This document shows, one piece after another, positions 22,801-35,571 of a DNA stretch of 64,000 nt. Within the stretch, counting starts at the first letter, position 1, and each line of letters starts with the position of its first letter. This DNA is from Typha latifolia (Eukaryota > Streptophyta > Magnoliopsida > Poales > Typhaceae), in contig CM034107.1 in the NCBI GenBank assembly GCA_019914945.1, positions 1,178,001-1,242,000 on the forward strand, written 5' to 3'. The notes under the pieces were generated by a model that had not been told where the DNA came from, searched no databases, and saw only the letters and a program-made list of their open reading frames with translations. The position numbers and the translations under genes were made by a program.

Positions 22801-25800
22801 TACATATAAATTGCATACAAGAATGTAACAGTTACTATTTAGCAGCAACTTGTTTGATTACTTTACATTCTGAAGTCTGAACACAACAAAAGTGACAGAT
22901 AGTGTTGTCTTAAGCTAAGATGACATGCCTCCACTACCAAAAATTTTTATTATCAAACGCTAGGAGTCTTGGGCCCAATTTTCTTTCTAATTTGTTCAAC
23001 AAAGATTATATTGTTATAGAAAATAGTCATAAATTAGAGGAAAGGTACTTATACCGATTTAGAAAGAACATAATAATATAATATACATAGAGAACAAGAC
23101 AAATTGATGTAACCACATTAAAGATCATGTTGTACCTTAATCACATCTAGCAGCCTTTCAACTAACTCATGGTCCAATGAGGTGCTAAGACTTCCAGACC
23201 ATGTGAAAACAGTATTTCCATCATGTAGAATGTAACTGTAGGATGAATTCAATGATGATGCCACCTGATCAAAGTAACAGAGAAGAACAATACTGTTTAA
23301 CGATAAGACTATAATATACTTCTATAAATCTTTAGTGGACAAATATCTAGTCAGTAGTAGATCAAGCCAGTAAGGGTACATTCAGGACATACAGGATCAA
23401 TTTGAATTGCTAGCATATTATCCGGTCCAGAACCTTGAACTCGGAAAAGTGCAATTCCATCTTCTGAATATGTATCAGCAGAAATGTCCCTTTCTTTAAC
23501 AAAATTCTTATATCCAGAGCTAAGACCACCCTGTTGTAAAGTTAAAAAAGAAATGAAAAAGGGAGCTGTTGAAAATCCTTTTTGTACTATAATCAACAGA
23601 AGAAGCAGAAAAGAGTCAAGGCCAAGTCTGAAGATAATTATAATAGAAGTAAACCTTATATAGTATGAAGCTCTGGAATATAGAGAAGAACTGAACAGGT
23701 TCCTTTCCTTCATAAAGGCAAGCCTGTAAGTAACTGGAAAACAATTAGACCAAAGTATTATTGCAAAAAGTTTAATCAATTTCAGTTCCTGAAAGACAAT
23801 TGTTAGATTACCTGAACAGCCTGCCATTTTACAGATTCAATCATCTTGCTAGCAAGCAACATAGCTGTAGCCCTCTCCTCCTGTAGTCAATTAAGATACT
23901 TGGCATATATTAAATGCTTAGAACATGGCACTTGCTTTATGTTTAGATGAGCTGTTTTATTTTTCTTGGTTCAACACAAATGGATGCTAAATTGCTAATA
24001 ATTTCTTGGAGATGAACTATCTGTTACTTGCAAGAAGGTTCATTCTGGACAGCTAATTTGTGCACTCCAAAAATCACTTCTACACCTCATCCAAATTACA
24101 GCAACAACTCAAAAGGAGGTACTTCTCATCAGATTAAGTTAGAAATTTGTTAGTCTGTACTACCCATTTTACTTGCATAAATTATTGCTGCATTGTCCAT
24201 ATCTAACTCTGGAATTTATGTTTACAATGATCAGATAACCACAGATTAGCAAAAACGAAGAAAATACCAAAGTCATGAATCTCATGTCAGAGGAAAAAGT
24301 GGATGTTTTTATGGTTTTGTGATTTCATTTTGCTTGAGCTGGGTGCAATGGATGTTTGTTTTGGGCGTGATGTTGTATTTTCCTGATTCTTTGGATTGTA
24401 GCACTTTAAATGGTGGTGTTTGCTGCCGGTGCTAGGCGTTCTCAATGGTAGTTTGTGGTGGTTGTTTGTTATGTTTTATTTTGGTTTTAGGTGGTTGGAT
24501 ATGGTGTTTGTGTGAACTCTTTCCTGGTTTGTTTGTTGTTAAGTTGGAGGCAGTGCGAATGCCTCAGTGGTGCTGTAATTTTGTATTCTGGTGATGCAGG
24601 GTTGTTACTTTGTTTTGTCTTGAAGTTTCGATGAAGCTGGGCAGTATTGCCTTTTCCTCAAAAAAAGAGAGGAAAAAGTAGATCAGACCAATGAACTCGT
24701 CTAAATTTCCTTTATAAACTCGTAATATATGACCAGTCCACAATTTATTATACTCAATAGGAAAGAATTTATATCCTACCTACAAATAAAATTAAATCTT
24801 GGACAACATATTATGCAACAATTACCTTGAAATTTTTATGGCCAGATAACATGTTCATTATGAAGAGAATATTACCTCAATGCTCTTCTTTCCAAACCAA
24901 GTGCCAATAAGAAATTCCTCTCTATCATCTCCAGGATATGTGTATTGAAAGATGTAGCAATCACCACTATAAAACTTAGATTGGTCAGAGGATGAAAGAA
25001 GAGTCTTTTCCTTGCCATTTATTCTCCAAACCTGTGACATTGGAAGAACAATAATTAGAAGGTCAGCAACTGTAGTTGATAATGTCATAGGAGGCAAACA
25101 ACCTCTGCATGAACATGCATCTTGAATATTAAAAAATTGAATGATGAACTATATATACCCCTGCATATATGTCATCTGATACAATAATGTCAGCCAAGGT
25201 TATGAAACATCAATATATGTAATGTTTTAGAAAGGTAAGACATTTGGGAGACTTGATGGGGACTGGGACATATGTCTATATGACTTTAGAAAGGTAGTAT
25301 GCAATTGCCTTTTGCGAGAAATAAAGTGAACACTTGTGAAGGGTTTCATATGAAAACACGGAAAGGTAATATTTCTTAGATACAAATATGTGTTAATAAA
25401 GATACTTAGATATATGTGGCAGGAAAAGGAATAGTAAAACACCTGCAAGTTGCCTGTGCAATCAATATATGGTTGAGGTTCCTCTTTTGCAGGAGCAGCT
25501 TTCATAAGACCTTTGACATTTAGCCCTTGGCGTCTAAGAAGAGCTACAAAAAAACAGAGTAATAGATGACGCAATGAATCTTGTAAACTTTATTAAGCCA
25601 CAATGATAAATGTTGCAGAATCAGAAAATTGTACATTTATCTACCTGCAACTTTGCCTCTGCCATCCTCAGATACAGCAACCTCTGTTGTCTGTGGCCAT
25701 TTGTCGAACTTTGATCTGAACATTACAGGCTCAAATCCCTCAATTATGCGGATAATGTGAGATTTTGGTCGTCTAGGATCGCGAAGTAATTCCTGAATAG

Positions 25801-28800
25801 GAGAATACACATAATTGTTATATCACTTTAATACGTAAGCAAACAGGCCAAGGAAAACCATCAATATAATGGATAGCTAGCCACCATATCCATGTGATAC
25901 TTCTCACATGAATCATACTTGGCTAAGTTTGAAAGGAAATAAGCCTTGGAGAAGACATAGATCCAATAATCCCACTACTTGTATGATAGCTGCAAATGAT
26001 CTGAAAATGCTGATATAGCTATCCAGACAGCTGATACAGGGGATGTCAGCCTCCTTTCTTTCAGCTTTGCCCACTCACATGAGATGTCTCCCATGGATTT
26101 CATCAGAGGCATTTAAAGAGATCCTAATCAGCAAAGCAACATCTTACTTCTGCAGCTGCACCAGCACTTTTTCTCTCATCCAGCGATGTACTTCTGCCCA
26201 TCCACACGTACAGTTCGATGCCACAATCTAGCAAGTAGCAACTGTTTGTCTCTAACGACCCTCTTGCCAAGGGTTCAACACTAACTGGAACCAATTTTCC
26301 TTTGCTGACACTGGAAAAGGCAGAAATCTTTGATCAGAAATAATAAGAATCATAATCTAACTTTCTGAAGCCATTTCAGGAAGAGAATATGCTCAGGTCA
26401 CAAAAAAAAAACATCACTAATTTCCAGGAATTAGCTCATGACAACACATTACCAGAGCAATTTTGCAGTAATGCTCTCATCTTTTCTCTTATCCTCTGTG
26501 GGCACCTTTCTTGGAAGAGGAGCAAAACCACCAAAGAAGCCCCAAAATTCACCAGCCTCGGCATCAGCCATCAATTTTCCATCCTCTATTCAACAAACTA
26601 ATTGGTCATGTCTAAAATTGGCTGCTCTGATTATAAACACAGTCAGCTCGGTAGAATTACTTACCAACAGTTGCTACATCACACTTGCTGTTATGGTAAG
26701 TATCTTTAATGTATTGCACAACTTCAAGAGCTTTTGCTCTCTCCTGAATAGATGAGTTGGAACCACTAAACTGAAAAATTTTGAACTTTGTATCCAGAAT
26801 GAAAATATCATCGTGATTGAGGGATGACCTTGCAAAAGGAACCTGGTAAATAGAATAGCCAGCTCAGGAAGGTAGGAACGACCAAACAAGTAACTTATGA
26901 TTATCTAATGCAAGACTCCTGCGATGTAGAGGACTTGCCTCTTTAACATGGACAACATGCTTTCCTTTGCAAACAAATAAACGTGTAACGTGCTCGCGCT
27001 CATTGATTTCAGTATGCTTGAAACCAGATGCCACCCCACCTTTCTGTGGTATAATGCATGGTCTGAAGTAGGAGAGGAACTTCTCAGTCTCATTACCCTG
27101 AACTTCACGATATTGAACAGCACGTCCTCCAAGTGCAGCATCCAGTTCTACAGTTTTAATTGCAGCAGTCCCAGCTTCATCCTGGAAAAACTTGAGTAAT
27201 TAATAGACCAGAAGCATTTCGTGGACTAGTTTTGCCAGGACAAATAGAAAAGGTGTACACTGTATATATGGTTTAACAGCTGACCTGACTAGTATCTTTA
27301 CCAAGCCAATAGTGGATATCATGACGAAGAGAACCATTCTTCAAGGTGGTTGTCTGTTGAAAAAACAACAATCTATCATCTAAATATTTTGATTGGCTGC
27401 ATCTACAAAACTGAAGGCTGTGACAGAATCTTCAACAAAATTTTCATTTATTGAAACAGAGAAGCAAGGACATGGTAAATGCGACGCTGGCTTCAGCCTT
27501 GCGAAAAAGGTATATGCTTGACATTGTAACTTTAGATAATATATGCTCTGAGCAATAAAAGGTACTTTCGTTAAACATAGAAAATTTTGCCTTGAATCTC
27601 CAGATTTCTGCTGTGTAAAACTTCTAAAGCATTGGGCCTAAAGCTTACGAAGTATATAAATGGCAAATCCTATATTTGTACTGTATATGGAGAAGTATTT
27701 GTAAGTTGTAACATGCAAATGAGATGATGATATATGAGATATAATCCAATTTATTGAACTGACAGTGTCATGAGACACGGGGAAGAATAACAATATATCT
27801 GATATATACAAACATACACTTATATATATGATCATGGTTAAGTACACAAATGTACCTTCAAAATAATGTATGCATCTCCTGTAAAGAAATTTCCGTAAGA
27901 TGACTTTGGCACAGGAACTGGACGAAAGTTTTCGATACGCCATATCTCCAATCCACTATAAGGTATTAAGGAATATAACTTCGTAACACTAACATACAAA
28001 GGAATGTGGAAAAAAAACTGACAACAATGATCTTAAATATACTGAACTTTCAGAATGATCCATAAGCAATAACCATAACCCCAATTTTCTAATTTGTAAT
28101 TGGATGACAGAAATCTTCTCAGTGTCAACTAAAACCTTCTTTTTATATCAAATTGGTAGTTCATGACTTATGCTTCTCTTTATCCAGTGTGAGAATCAGC
28201 TTGCTCCATTCTTCATGAATCTAGTACTAGAGGTGCTTAGGCTTTATCTCATTGCCAACTCAATCTACTTCCAGGTAATGGACTCTGAGTTAAAAAGCAA
28301 ATTACTTTGAAATGATGCATCAGATTTTGCACTTGAAAATTCAAAATTTGTCAACCCATGTGACATTGATTCTGCAGTTTAGATGATTTGATTCGCTTCC
28401 CTAAAAATGTGATTAGATCACTCTTCATTATACATGTATTATTTACATGCATTTGTATAGACTATTATATAGATACTGACACTATACAAATATTGAATTT
28501 AGAGCTAAATCGTTTTTGAGGTTTATCACATCAATTCGTTTATTGATTCTCTAGGAACCAGCACAACTTAGAGCTCAAAGTTTTTTTATGATTGCATATT
28601 TAAGGAAAAATTAAAGGACATCCTAGTGCACAAGGCTCTTGATGGTGCCTGGTCTAAGAGGTAAATATTCAAAAAAGCAAAAAAATAAAAGAAAACGATA
28701 ATATGCCCACAGTCTTATAGTGAAGTTAAAAAACAAATACAAGGATACGCCTTTTGTCCAGCTCCCTGAAAAGCAGAATCCAAATCCCTCATGGAAACAG

Positions 28801-28804
28801 CCAT
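19894..28804 (-). CDS. Villin, VLN4-like actin filament-binding protein
   Basis: Twenty-two exons: 28804-28749, 27955-27856, 27353-27285, 27181-26939, 26842-26665, 26585-26453, 26310-26148, 25792-25645, 25543-25443, 25031-24876, 23880-23812, 23723-23655, 23530-23393, 23264-23136, 22406-22259, 22118-22108, 22000-21860, 21750-21625, 21444-21379, 20709-20388, 20307-20099, 20007-19894. They sum to 2889 nt, or 962 residues, a normal plant villin length. The start [18 protein letters not shown] is typical. Six gelsolin repeats fill about residues 20-745 ([16 protein letters not shown] in G1, [14 protein letters not shown] before G3, [14 protein letters not shown] in G4). A linker follows with RSRSMSFSP and [13 protein letters not shown], then the headpiece ending [19 protein letters not shown]. 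Villins bundle, cap and sever actin filaments, often under calcium control. One GC-AG intron and one 11-nt exon are included. Family comparison is from memory and points to VLN4 rather than VLN1. Confidence 0.93.
24289..24683 (+). mobile_element. 5'-truncated LINE-like retrotransposon in a villin intron
   Basis: A T/G-rich insert (24305-24667) interrupts the intron between 23881 and 24875. Its composition differs from the flanks, and it ends in GGGCAGTATTGCCTTTTCC followed by an A-rich tail, as in the 3' ends of plant L1-type elements. A 16-bp target duplication flanks it: AGAGGAAAAAGTGGAT at 24289-24304 and AGAGGAAAAAGTAGAT at 24668-24683 (15 of 16 match). No open reading frame remains. It lies antisense to villin, and the single mismatch suggests moderate age. 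Confidence 0.72.
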
Positions 28805-30500
28805 TTTTGACTTGGGCTTTGTGGAAGTAGTCTTGCTTGGCTTTGTCTTCAAAAGAGAAGAAAAAGTATGCTGCAGACAGGAATTCTCAAAGGAATAGAT
28901 GGTTAGTTCAAAGAAAATATTAGAGCTAAGCTCCAAATCCAGTAATAGAAGAAAAGTCAGAAAGATATTAAAACTTTCCTTTAAAGAGCATCACAGTCTC
29001 AAAATTAATTTTTCAGGTAACTGACCCAGTATTCAAGGAAAGCATATCAAAATCAAAGTATGCAAGGACACTGGATTAAGATACCTCAATACAAGAACGT
29101 GCACCTACAGCATAGACAAGTTGATAAAAGATACAGCTAAATTGAATAGCAGAAAAAAGCGAACAAAACAGACTAAAATTTGCCTCAAGAGTTTGGAGGC
29201 GAATTTTCTGAATATGGGTAATATTGAACTTTTTAGCATTATGCTCAGAAATCAAAATCATTCAGCCTCCTATCCAATCAATACGCGAGAAGGAGATCCT
29301 TATGAACAATCTAAAAGTCAGATGAATATGCCAGAAGAAGCCACACACACACACGTCTTATCGATCGACAATATGCAGCATTCCAGAGAAACTGATTTAC
29401 AGATAAGAGAAAATATAGTCAAATACTGCACAAAATATGCTCCGAGGAATCACTCTCGTGGAGTTGTTAAAAGCAGTATGTCTAAAAGAATCAATAAAAT
29501 ACTTTGCATAACAACCCATGCATTGAAGCAAATGGCTGTAAACGAATCCCCTGGAACACAGATCCTCCAGAAAGCAAATGCTTGTTGCAGCAAGTTAAAA
29601 ATGCTCCCTAAAATCAAGTCAAGTAACGATTAATCGAAAAATGGTGTAACTTGAACTAGACTAATTCAAATTCAGCCAGCTTCAGCAAGATCGAAATGTA
29701 CCCATTCTCTACCAATCAACCTTCATCCATACACTCAATGACTCAAATCTTACTACTTGACGAATTGCATCAACGGAACGAGATCCTCTCTTGGCATGAC
29801 AGTAGCGTATATTAAACGGATAAAATTACTTCTTTTTTGCATCTATATCAACATTGCAATGCACACAGATAAGACATTTACAGAAGCACCAGCTAAATCC
29901 AAGAATCCAATCAAATTCCTGACCGTACACCTCGAATCCTACATATTTGACCAGCTAAGAACATATCCTTTTGCATCAAAATCAATATCATTTGGACAAA
30001 GACGAGATTTTGATGAAACCGCCGACTAAAACCTCACGAATCGGATCAAATTCCGATCTCCGGCAGTTCCACACACTTCAACATCAAACCAAATCACCAA
30101 CCCAAAAGCAAGAACATCTCACGTCGATCCGCTCCCATACCTTAAACGCCGAGCTGGGACTCGCCATCTCGATCCGATCACCAGATCGCCCCCCTCAGAG
30201 TTAACGAAACAACCGTCGTAAAACAAAGCAAACAAGAATTCCACCCTTCTCCATGGAATTAAGGCAACCACGTCCGGGCAACCAACTCCATTAAAAAAAT
30301 CGCGGAAAAAATCCTAAAGCATTATAAAATAAACGTGGATTAGTCTCACCTCAGGGGCTCGAATCCGTGGGTCAGTGAAGATCAGGGCAGTGAAGCTGAT
30401 CCGAGAGAGGTTGAATTCATAGAGAGATCTCTCGATCGATCTCGAAGACGAGACCGATCGAGAGGAAAAGGTCGGGCTCGCAGAAAAAAATAATAACAAT
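28805..30500 (-). promoter_or_regulatory. Villin 5'UTR exons, leader intron and proximal promoter
   Basis: The bases just upstream of the ATG form an untranslated stretch with an acceptor after CTGCAG at about 28872. A donor (CCTGAG then GTGAGA) lies at about 30351, beside a GC-rich untranslated exon spanning about 30351-30490. The leader intron would be about 1.5 kb. The 170-codon plus-strand frame at 29121-29633 falls inside this intron, has no family features and is not called as a gene. Confidence 0.5.
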
Positions 30501-32881
30501 AAAATAAAAGGAAGTGGGGGAGAATGATGAGGGCCAGGCGTGCTTAACACTAATATTAATCTGCCATTTAATTAATAAAAACAGTTCGATAATTTCGTTT
30601 TTTTCCCCCCCACCCCCATTTTTGGTAAATCTTAAGCTCGGCCATCGGCCTACGTATGAATATGATGGAAAAGATTACAGAGGTTTAACAGAGGTATAAC
30701 AGGAGCAGAAGGCCTGCGGAATCCCGTCCTTCTGCTCTGGAAGAGCGACACGTGTATGATCTTAGACGTGTCGGAATTCCATTAGGCTGGTCTCGGTGTC
30801 CTCTGTTGGTAATAACCCTCGTGGGATGAGCAAGCGACGGGCTGGAAAGGTGGTGGAGGAGTAGGTGAGCGCGGGAAGGGTTAGACGTTTCCTTATCCGT
30901 AATCCAAATTAATTAAAGATACAAATCCTTCGTTTCGGTATGTATTAACTACTCGTTAATTAACTTTCCCTTAGTTAAAACGGAATCTGTTGCTGTTTCA
31001 ACTGGATCAGCAAACGCACTTGTCTTATGCCGTGGGAGCCTATCACTGGATAGACACGAGGAGAGCAAAGAGTTCAAAAAGGAAGAGGAGGTAATGTGGG
31101 AGCTGGAGCAGATCAGCTGCAGCCCCAACTGCAGGAATTCCCTGCACGTGGGAATTATAATTATCTCTAAACTATATTATGCGGAAATAACTTCAACATA
31201 AAACTATTAAGAAAATAGATAATATTATATTAATTTCAATAAGGATCTGAGGGATGTCTTCCCATTTATTGACGTGTGTGATATTTGTTGCTTCAATTCT
31301 GATGGAAAATTTCAAATATATAAGAGTAATATACAGGAGGAATCGAATAGCACATATCGTGAGATAAACTGTGAATAATAATAAAAATAAAGGGTGTTTT
31401 TATGAAATTCCATCTAATTTTTCATTTAACAATTGGGCCCCATTTTCTTATTAGTTGGGTCTCGTCGTGATATATACTTTGTTATTTCTCGCGGCGGCAC
31501 TTTGTTCCCACCGCATCAAGATTCGGGCCGAAACTACCGGTGGTGATTGGTCCACGTGTCTCCGAGGAGGATAGAGAAAATAACTGCCTCCGCCGGCGAG
31601 CTAGAAGACGGTTACTGGTCTCTGTTTTCACGTGGCAGTGAGGTGGATGGAGCGAATTCTTGTCATTTACTAATAAGTTGATAAGAATTTCGAATCATTT
31701 CCATGAGATAAATTATTTAAATATTTATCTAAAAAGAATAAAAATATAGAATAGATACCAAACTTTAGGCTAGTATTATTTTATTTATTATTGTTTCTTT
31801 TTTCCCCCCTTTCAGAGTAAGGAGAGGAAGTATTGAGTTTGAAGAAATTAGAGAAAATTACTTTTTAGAGTTTGAGATTTGGAGAAGTTGATATAAAGAC
31901 AACTAAAAAAAGAAGAAGATGAAATGATATGGAACTGAGGATGAGAGCATTTCTGTTTATCTATTAAGTTAGTCAAATTCTTAAAATTTCTTCTATTGAA
32001 ATATTCACAGAGGAGGCTTAGAGATACATTCAAGATGTGATTAACCATAATATTACACATCAAACATGTATTCTATCAAATTAGATACTTCAAAATTGAC
32101 TATTTATCTGCTTTTCTCTGAACTTATTCTGGATTATGGCAGAATATCAAAGCTATTGCTTCTGAATTCCATCCAAATGTTCAATTATTGAAGATGCTTT
32201 CTGTTGTTGGCTATCAGCTGGTGTTTCACATGCCAAAGCATCTATTTGCTGATAAAACTTTTGATTCCCCTATCTCTTCACTCATTGCCTTTTGTCTCTT
32301 GAATCTGAACTCAGAATGCCCCATTTTGATTCAGAAGAAGTCTGAAAGATAACCTCTTAATAATTAATAACTAGGTTTCCGCAGTTGGATCGATTGCTTT
32401 ACACTCGTTACTACGATGAAAGTCTAATCGTCGCAATCTGAGTAAGGATGAAAACATAATGTGATCCTATAATAAATCATCAACATAAGTTGTGACTGCT
32501 TAGGTTTTTTGAACTATGAGAGAATCTTCAAGCATAGTTAGCAATTTGTACACTAATAGGGTTAGTTAGTATAGCACATCAAAGAGCTAGTGAGAGAGGC
32601 ATTAGCCTTGCCGACACATCTTAGATCTCAGTCCACTCCAATCATGCTAATGCTAATCACTGCTTCCTTTTAGATTTCACTTGAAGTCAATTAAGTAGGA
32701 AAAGAGAAGGCCTGCCTCCATCTTATTAATGTACAGAGAAGGTTACAACTTCTATAAACATAGCATATATAAAAGGGCGTTCAAATGAAATGCACAGAGG
32801 CTCCAGTAACCCTACCCTCTCGAACTGCATACTATCACATAGAGTCTATATAAAAGACACCTATAAAAATATTCATCTTGT
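30500..32881. other. Upstream region of villin and downstream region of XTH
   Basis: No gene was recognised. Two GC-richer patches stand out: about 30700-30900, with a CACGTGT element near 30750, and about 31490-31640, with CCACGTGTC near 31552 and TTTCACGTGGCAG near 31626. Both resemble G-box/ABRE-type promoter modules and could be distal elements of villin. The rest is AT-rich; the last few hundred bases are likely XTH 3'UTR. Confidence 0.4.
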
Positions 32882-34623
32882 CTAGATTCCTGCTAGGCAT
32901 TCGGGCGGTGGTGCAGGGTACCGGGATCGATCGGTGCAGTAATCGTAGACCATGTGGTTCAACCGGACCCAACGGTACAATCGGTTCTGGATCGGGCCGA
33001 GCTGCTGGTAGGATGGAGTGTCCCACCAATTGCTAGAAGTGGTGCTGCATCTACTTAGCCAAGAAGGAATAGAACATGCTTCAATATCAAAGTCCTTGTA
33101 ATAGGCATAGAAGGGAGCTCTACTCCAATTTATCTTCTCCAATCCACCTCTTGTAGCCCAGTCATCAGCATTCCATATAGTTGAGAAGATACCCATGGGC
33201 TGTGCATTGGGGTATGGCACCCCTTTTGCTTCATTGTTCTTGTACACCCTTATTGGAACCTCATCAACAAAGAACCTGTTAAAAAGATATGGTTGGAATC
33301 ACACAAACGAGTCAAGCACTGGAACAAGACTCTACCCTTGATTTATCTAAGGGGTTGAATGTCACATCTGTCTATAAATCAAAGGATAAACTCTTGATGC
33401 TTTTAATATATCTACTTCTTATTGACACATGATGATACAAAGGAATAATATATTGGTCCCCCTGCAGTAATATTCTGTCAGAAACTTGAGCTTAATTTCA
33501 CTATGTGAGGGGCCACACAGAAAACAAATCAAGTTGCATAAATAACCATTAAAAAAGGACAAGTCCTTTGCAGAAATTGTTGTCTTTTAAGGCACATCAG
33601 TTAGACTAGTCAGTGGATAGAGGAGAGAAATTAGATGTTACTCAGGCTGCTAAAGCTGGGCCATGAGGGAGAGTAAATTACACTGTCAAAGTTACTAAAG
33701 GTCCAGTGGGGTAATAACTTTATAGCTGCAACTTGTTCCTTGGCTTCTTTGTTGTCCTCATCCATTTGTACAGGAGTCTCATCCAACTTGATGGAAAGGA
33801 GAGATCGATTTGTATTGATCCAATTTATTCACGAGATAATAAGAGCATTTGAATGCGTCTTCTAGCTCAGAAAAGATTCTTCTAGTATTAAGAACGAGAG
33901 AGTATAGATAGTGGCCTTAACGCTGTGCACTTACACAATATGGTGATGATTCCATAAGATTGAGTAGGTATGGAAATCTTTAGACGGATCGAACCATAGA
34001 TTCACCCTCTGCTCTCGGTCTCCCTTCCCGCGCGCGTATACGTTAGTCTGGACTGTATACGGTTGCCCTGATCGGTTCCCCAAGAACTCGAAATCGAGCT
34101 CATCTCGAACAGTATTAGTATCTGAATTCAGCTGCAAGAGCAAAGCTTGGTAGAATCTCGTTCAAGTATGCTTAACTTATATATATATAAATATAAATAT
34201 ATAAAAGCACGAAGAAATGTACGTAGAACGCTGTCACTGTTCCAGCGGAGTCTCCTGCAATAAGCTTAATCTTCATGCTGACATGCCCAAACATGAACTT
34301 GTTCCTTGAAGCAAATCCACAACCTTTTTTTTTTTTAAATTTTTTATCAAGAGATGACAAAAGTTACCCAAGTGTTACATTTTAGCACCATTAATCACAA
34401 AAGAAAGCAAGGTTAAGAGGGCGAGCAGAGACCGACCTGAGGATTGGTCAAGTAGTAGCTGGATGGATGTGCCATTGTCAAGTTGCTTGATGTGGGATTG
34501 AGCCCAAGTGACATGGAAATCCCTTGCAAAGTTTGCAGGCTTTGCCTCGGAAGGAGAAGATAGCAGCGAGGCGGTGACTACTAGGAAGAGCGCAGCAAAG
34601 ATGTGGAGAGCTCTCTCTGCCAT
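32882..34623 (-). CDS. Xyloglucan endotransglucosylase/hydrolase (XTH), GH16
   Basis: Four exons: 34623-34437, 34323-34223, 34131-33935 and 33275-32882, giving 292 residues, the usual XTH size. Residues 1 to about 27 form a signal peptide ([19 protein letters not shown] core). The GH16 catalytic motif [11 protein letters not shown] places the nucleophile at E107 and the acid/base at E111, with an N-glycosylation sequon (N115-R-S) directly after, as in most XTHs. [12 protein letters not shown] and the C-terminal XET_C domain with paired cysteines ([11 protein letters not shown] and [17 protein letters not shown]) are present. The enzyme cuts and rejoins xyloglucan in the cell wall. The motif [11 protein letters not shown] rather than HDEIDFEFLGN fits the large XTH group I/II, as does the intron pattern. 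A TATA box (TATAAA, minus strand, 34684-34679) lies 56 bases upstream of the ATG. Confidence 0.93.
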
Positions 34624-34678
34624 TAGAGACTCAGAGTGAGAGAAGAAGAGAGTGAAGTATAGATGTTAAGCAACTTTG

Positions 34679-34684
34679 TTTATA
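34679..34684 (-). promoter_or_regulatory. TATA box of the XTH gene
   Basis: TATAAA on the minus strand, 56 bases upstream of the start codon, implying a short leader of roughly 25-30 nt. Confidence 0.55.
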
Positions 34685-35518
34685 GAATAGAGGAGTGTTT
34701 GCCAATTGGAAGAGGGGAAAGAGGAGGGAAAAGGGAAGCAGCTCGATGCCAGCTCTAAATGGGTCCCACTGTCATTTGAGCTCACAATGTAGGACTGGGA
34801 ATAAAGGCTCTATGGCTAAGGACTAAGGACGGTAAACAAACAGTCTACTCGCTGTATTGGGACTCTTGGCATCAAAGACAAAACACCCACTTCTCTCAAA
34901 ACACACAAACCTCTTCTCCTCTATTATTGATTTGCGCCATTTTGCATATACCACCCTCGTTTTTTTTAAAAAAAATTTGCTAATTTGTAGTTTATTACAC
35001 TCTATATATGCTTGCTTGCAGAAAAGTTTCATTTGTAAATAATAAAAGTTTAGGGAGTTTATGTGCAATATTTCTCTACCATAAATGTGGCAGCTGGGTG
35101 AGGAGGAATTGGAGTCAATGGGCCTTAGTTCCAAGTGATGGGGCTGATCCAATGATTTTATAATTATTAGGTTTCTACTGTATATTTTTGGGATTAATAT
35201 TTAATAAAAAAAATTTATTGGAGCATTGTGTTTTAATAGTTTGGGTCAATTATGAACAGTTAATTAGGAGAATAATTTGACTCCACTGTCTAATCTGTAA
35301 ATTGGGAAGGATTAATCTTTTTTATTTGGTCAATAATAATTAGCCGTAGAGGCTTATGATCTATAGAAGCTAGATTAAACCAAATTCCTTTTTTATTTTG
35401 TTCAAATTTTCGTTTAAATATTTGAAATTCAAATTTGTTGCTTCTATTAGCCGGCAAAGGTACCACTAGTCCACTACCACAGCAAAGCCCAAACTAGACC
35501 CGGACATTTCTCCCAGGC

Positions 35519-35565
<47 letters not shown>

Positions 35566-35571
35566 GTGGAA
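34685..35571. promoter_or_regulatory. Bidirectional intergenic region between XTH and AUGMIN1
   Basis: The 948 bases between the two start codons separate divergently transcribed genes. Next to the AUGMIN start is a (CT)n run at 35523-35561 on its sense strand, ending about 10 bases before the ATG. The middle is AT-rich. Confidence 0.55.

Noticed and set aside
29121..29633. 170-codon plus-strand open frame
   Set aside because: It lies within the predicted villin leader intron, has no recognisable domain, and its composition (K/N/S-rich) matches translated AT-rich intron sequence.
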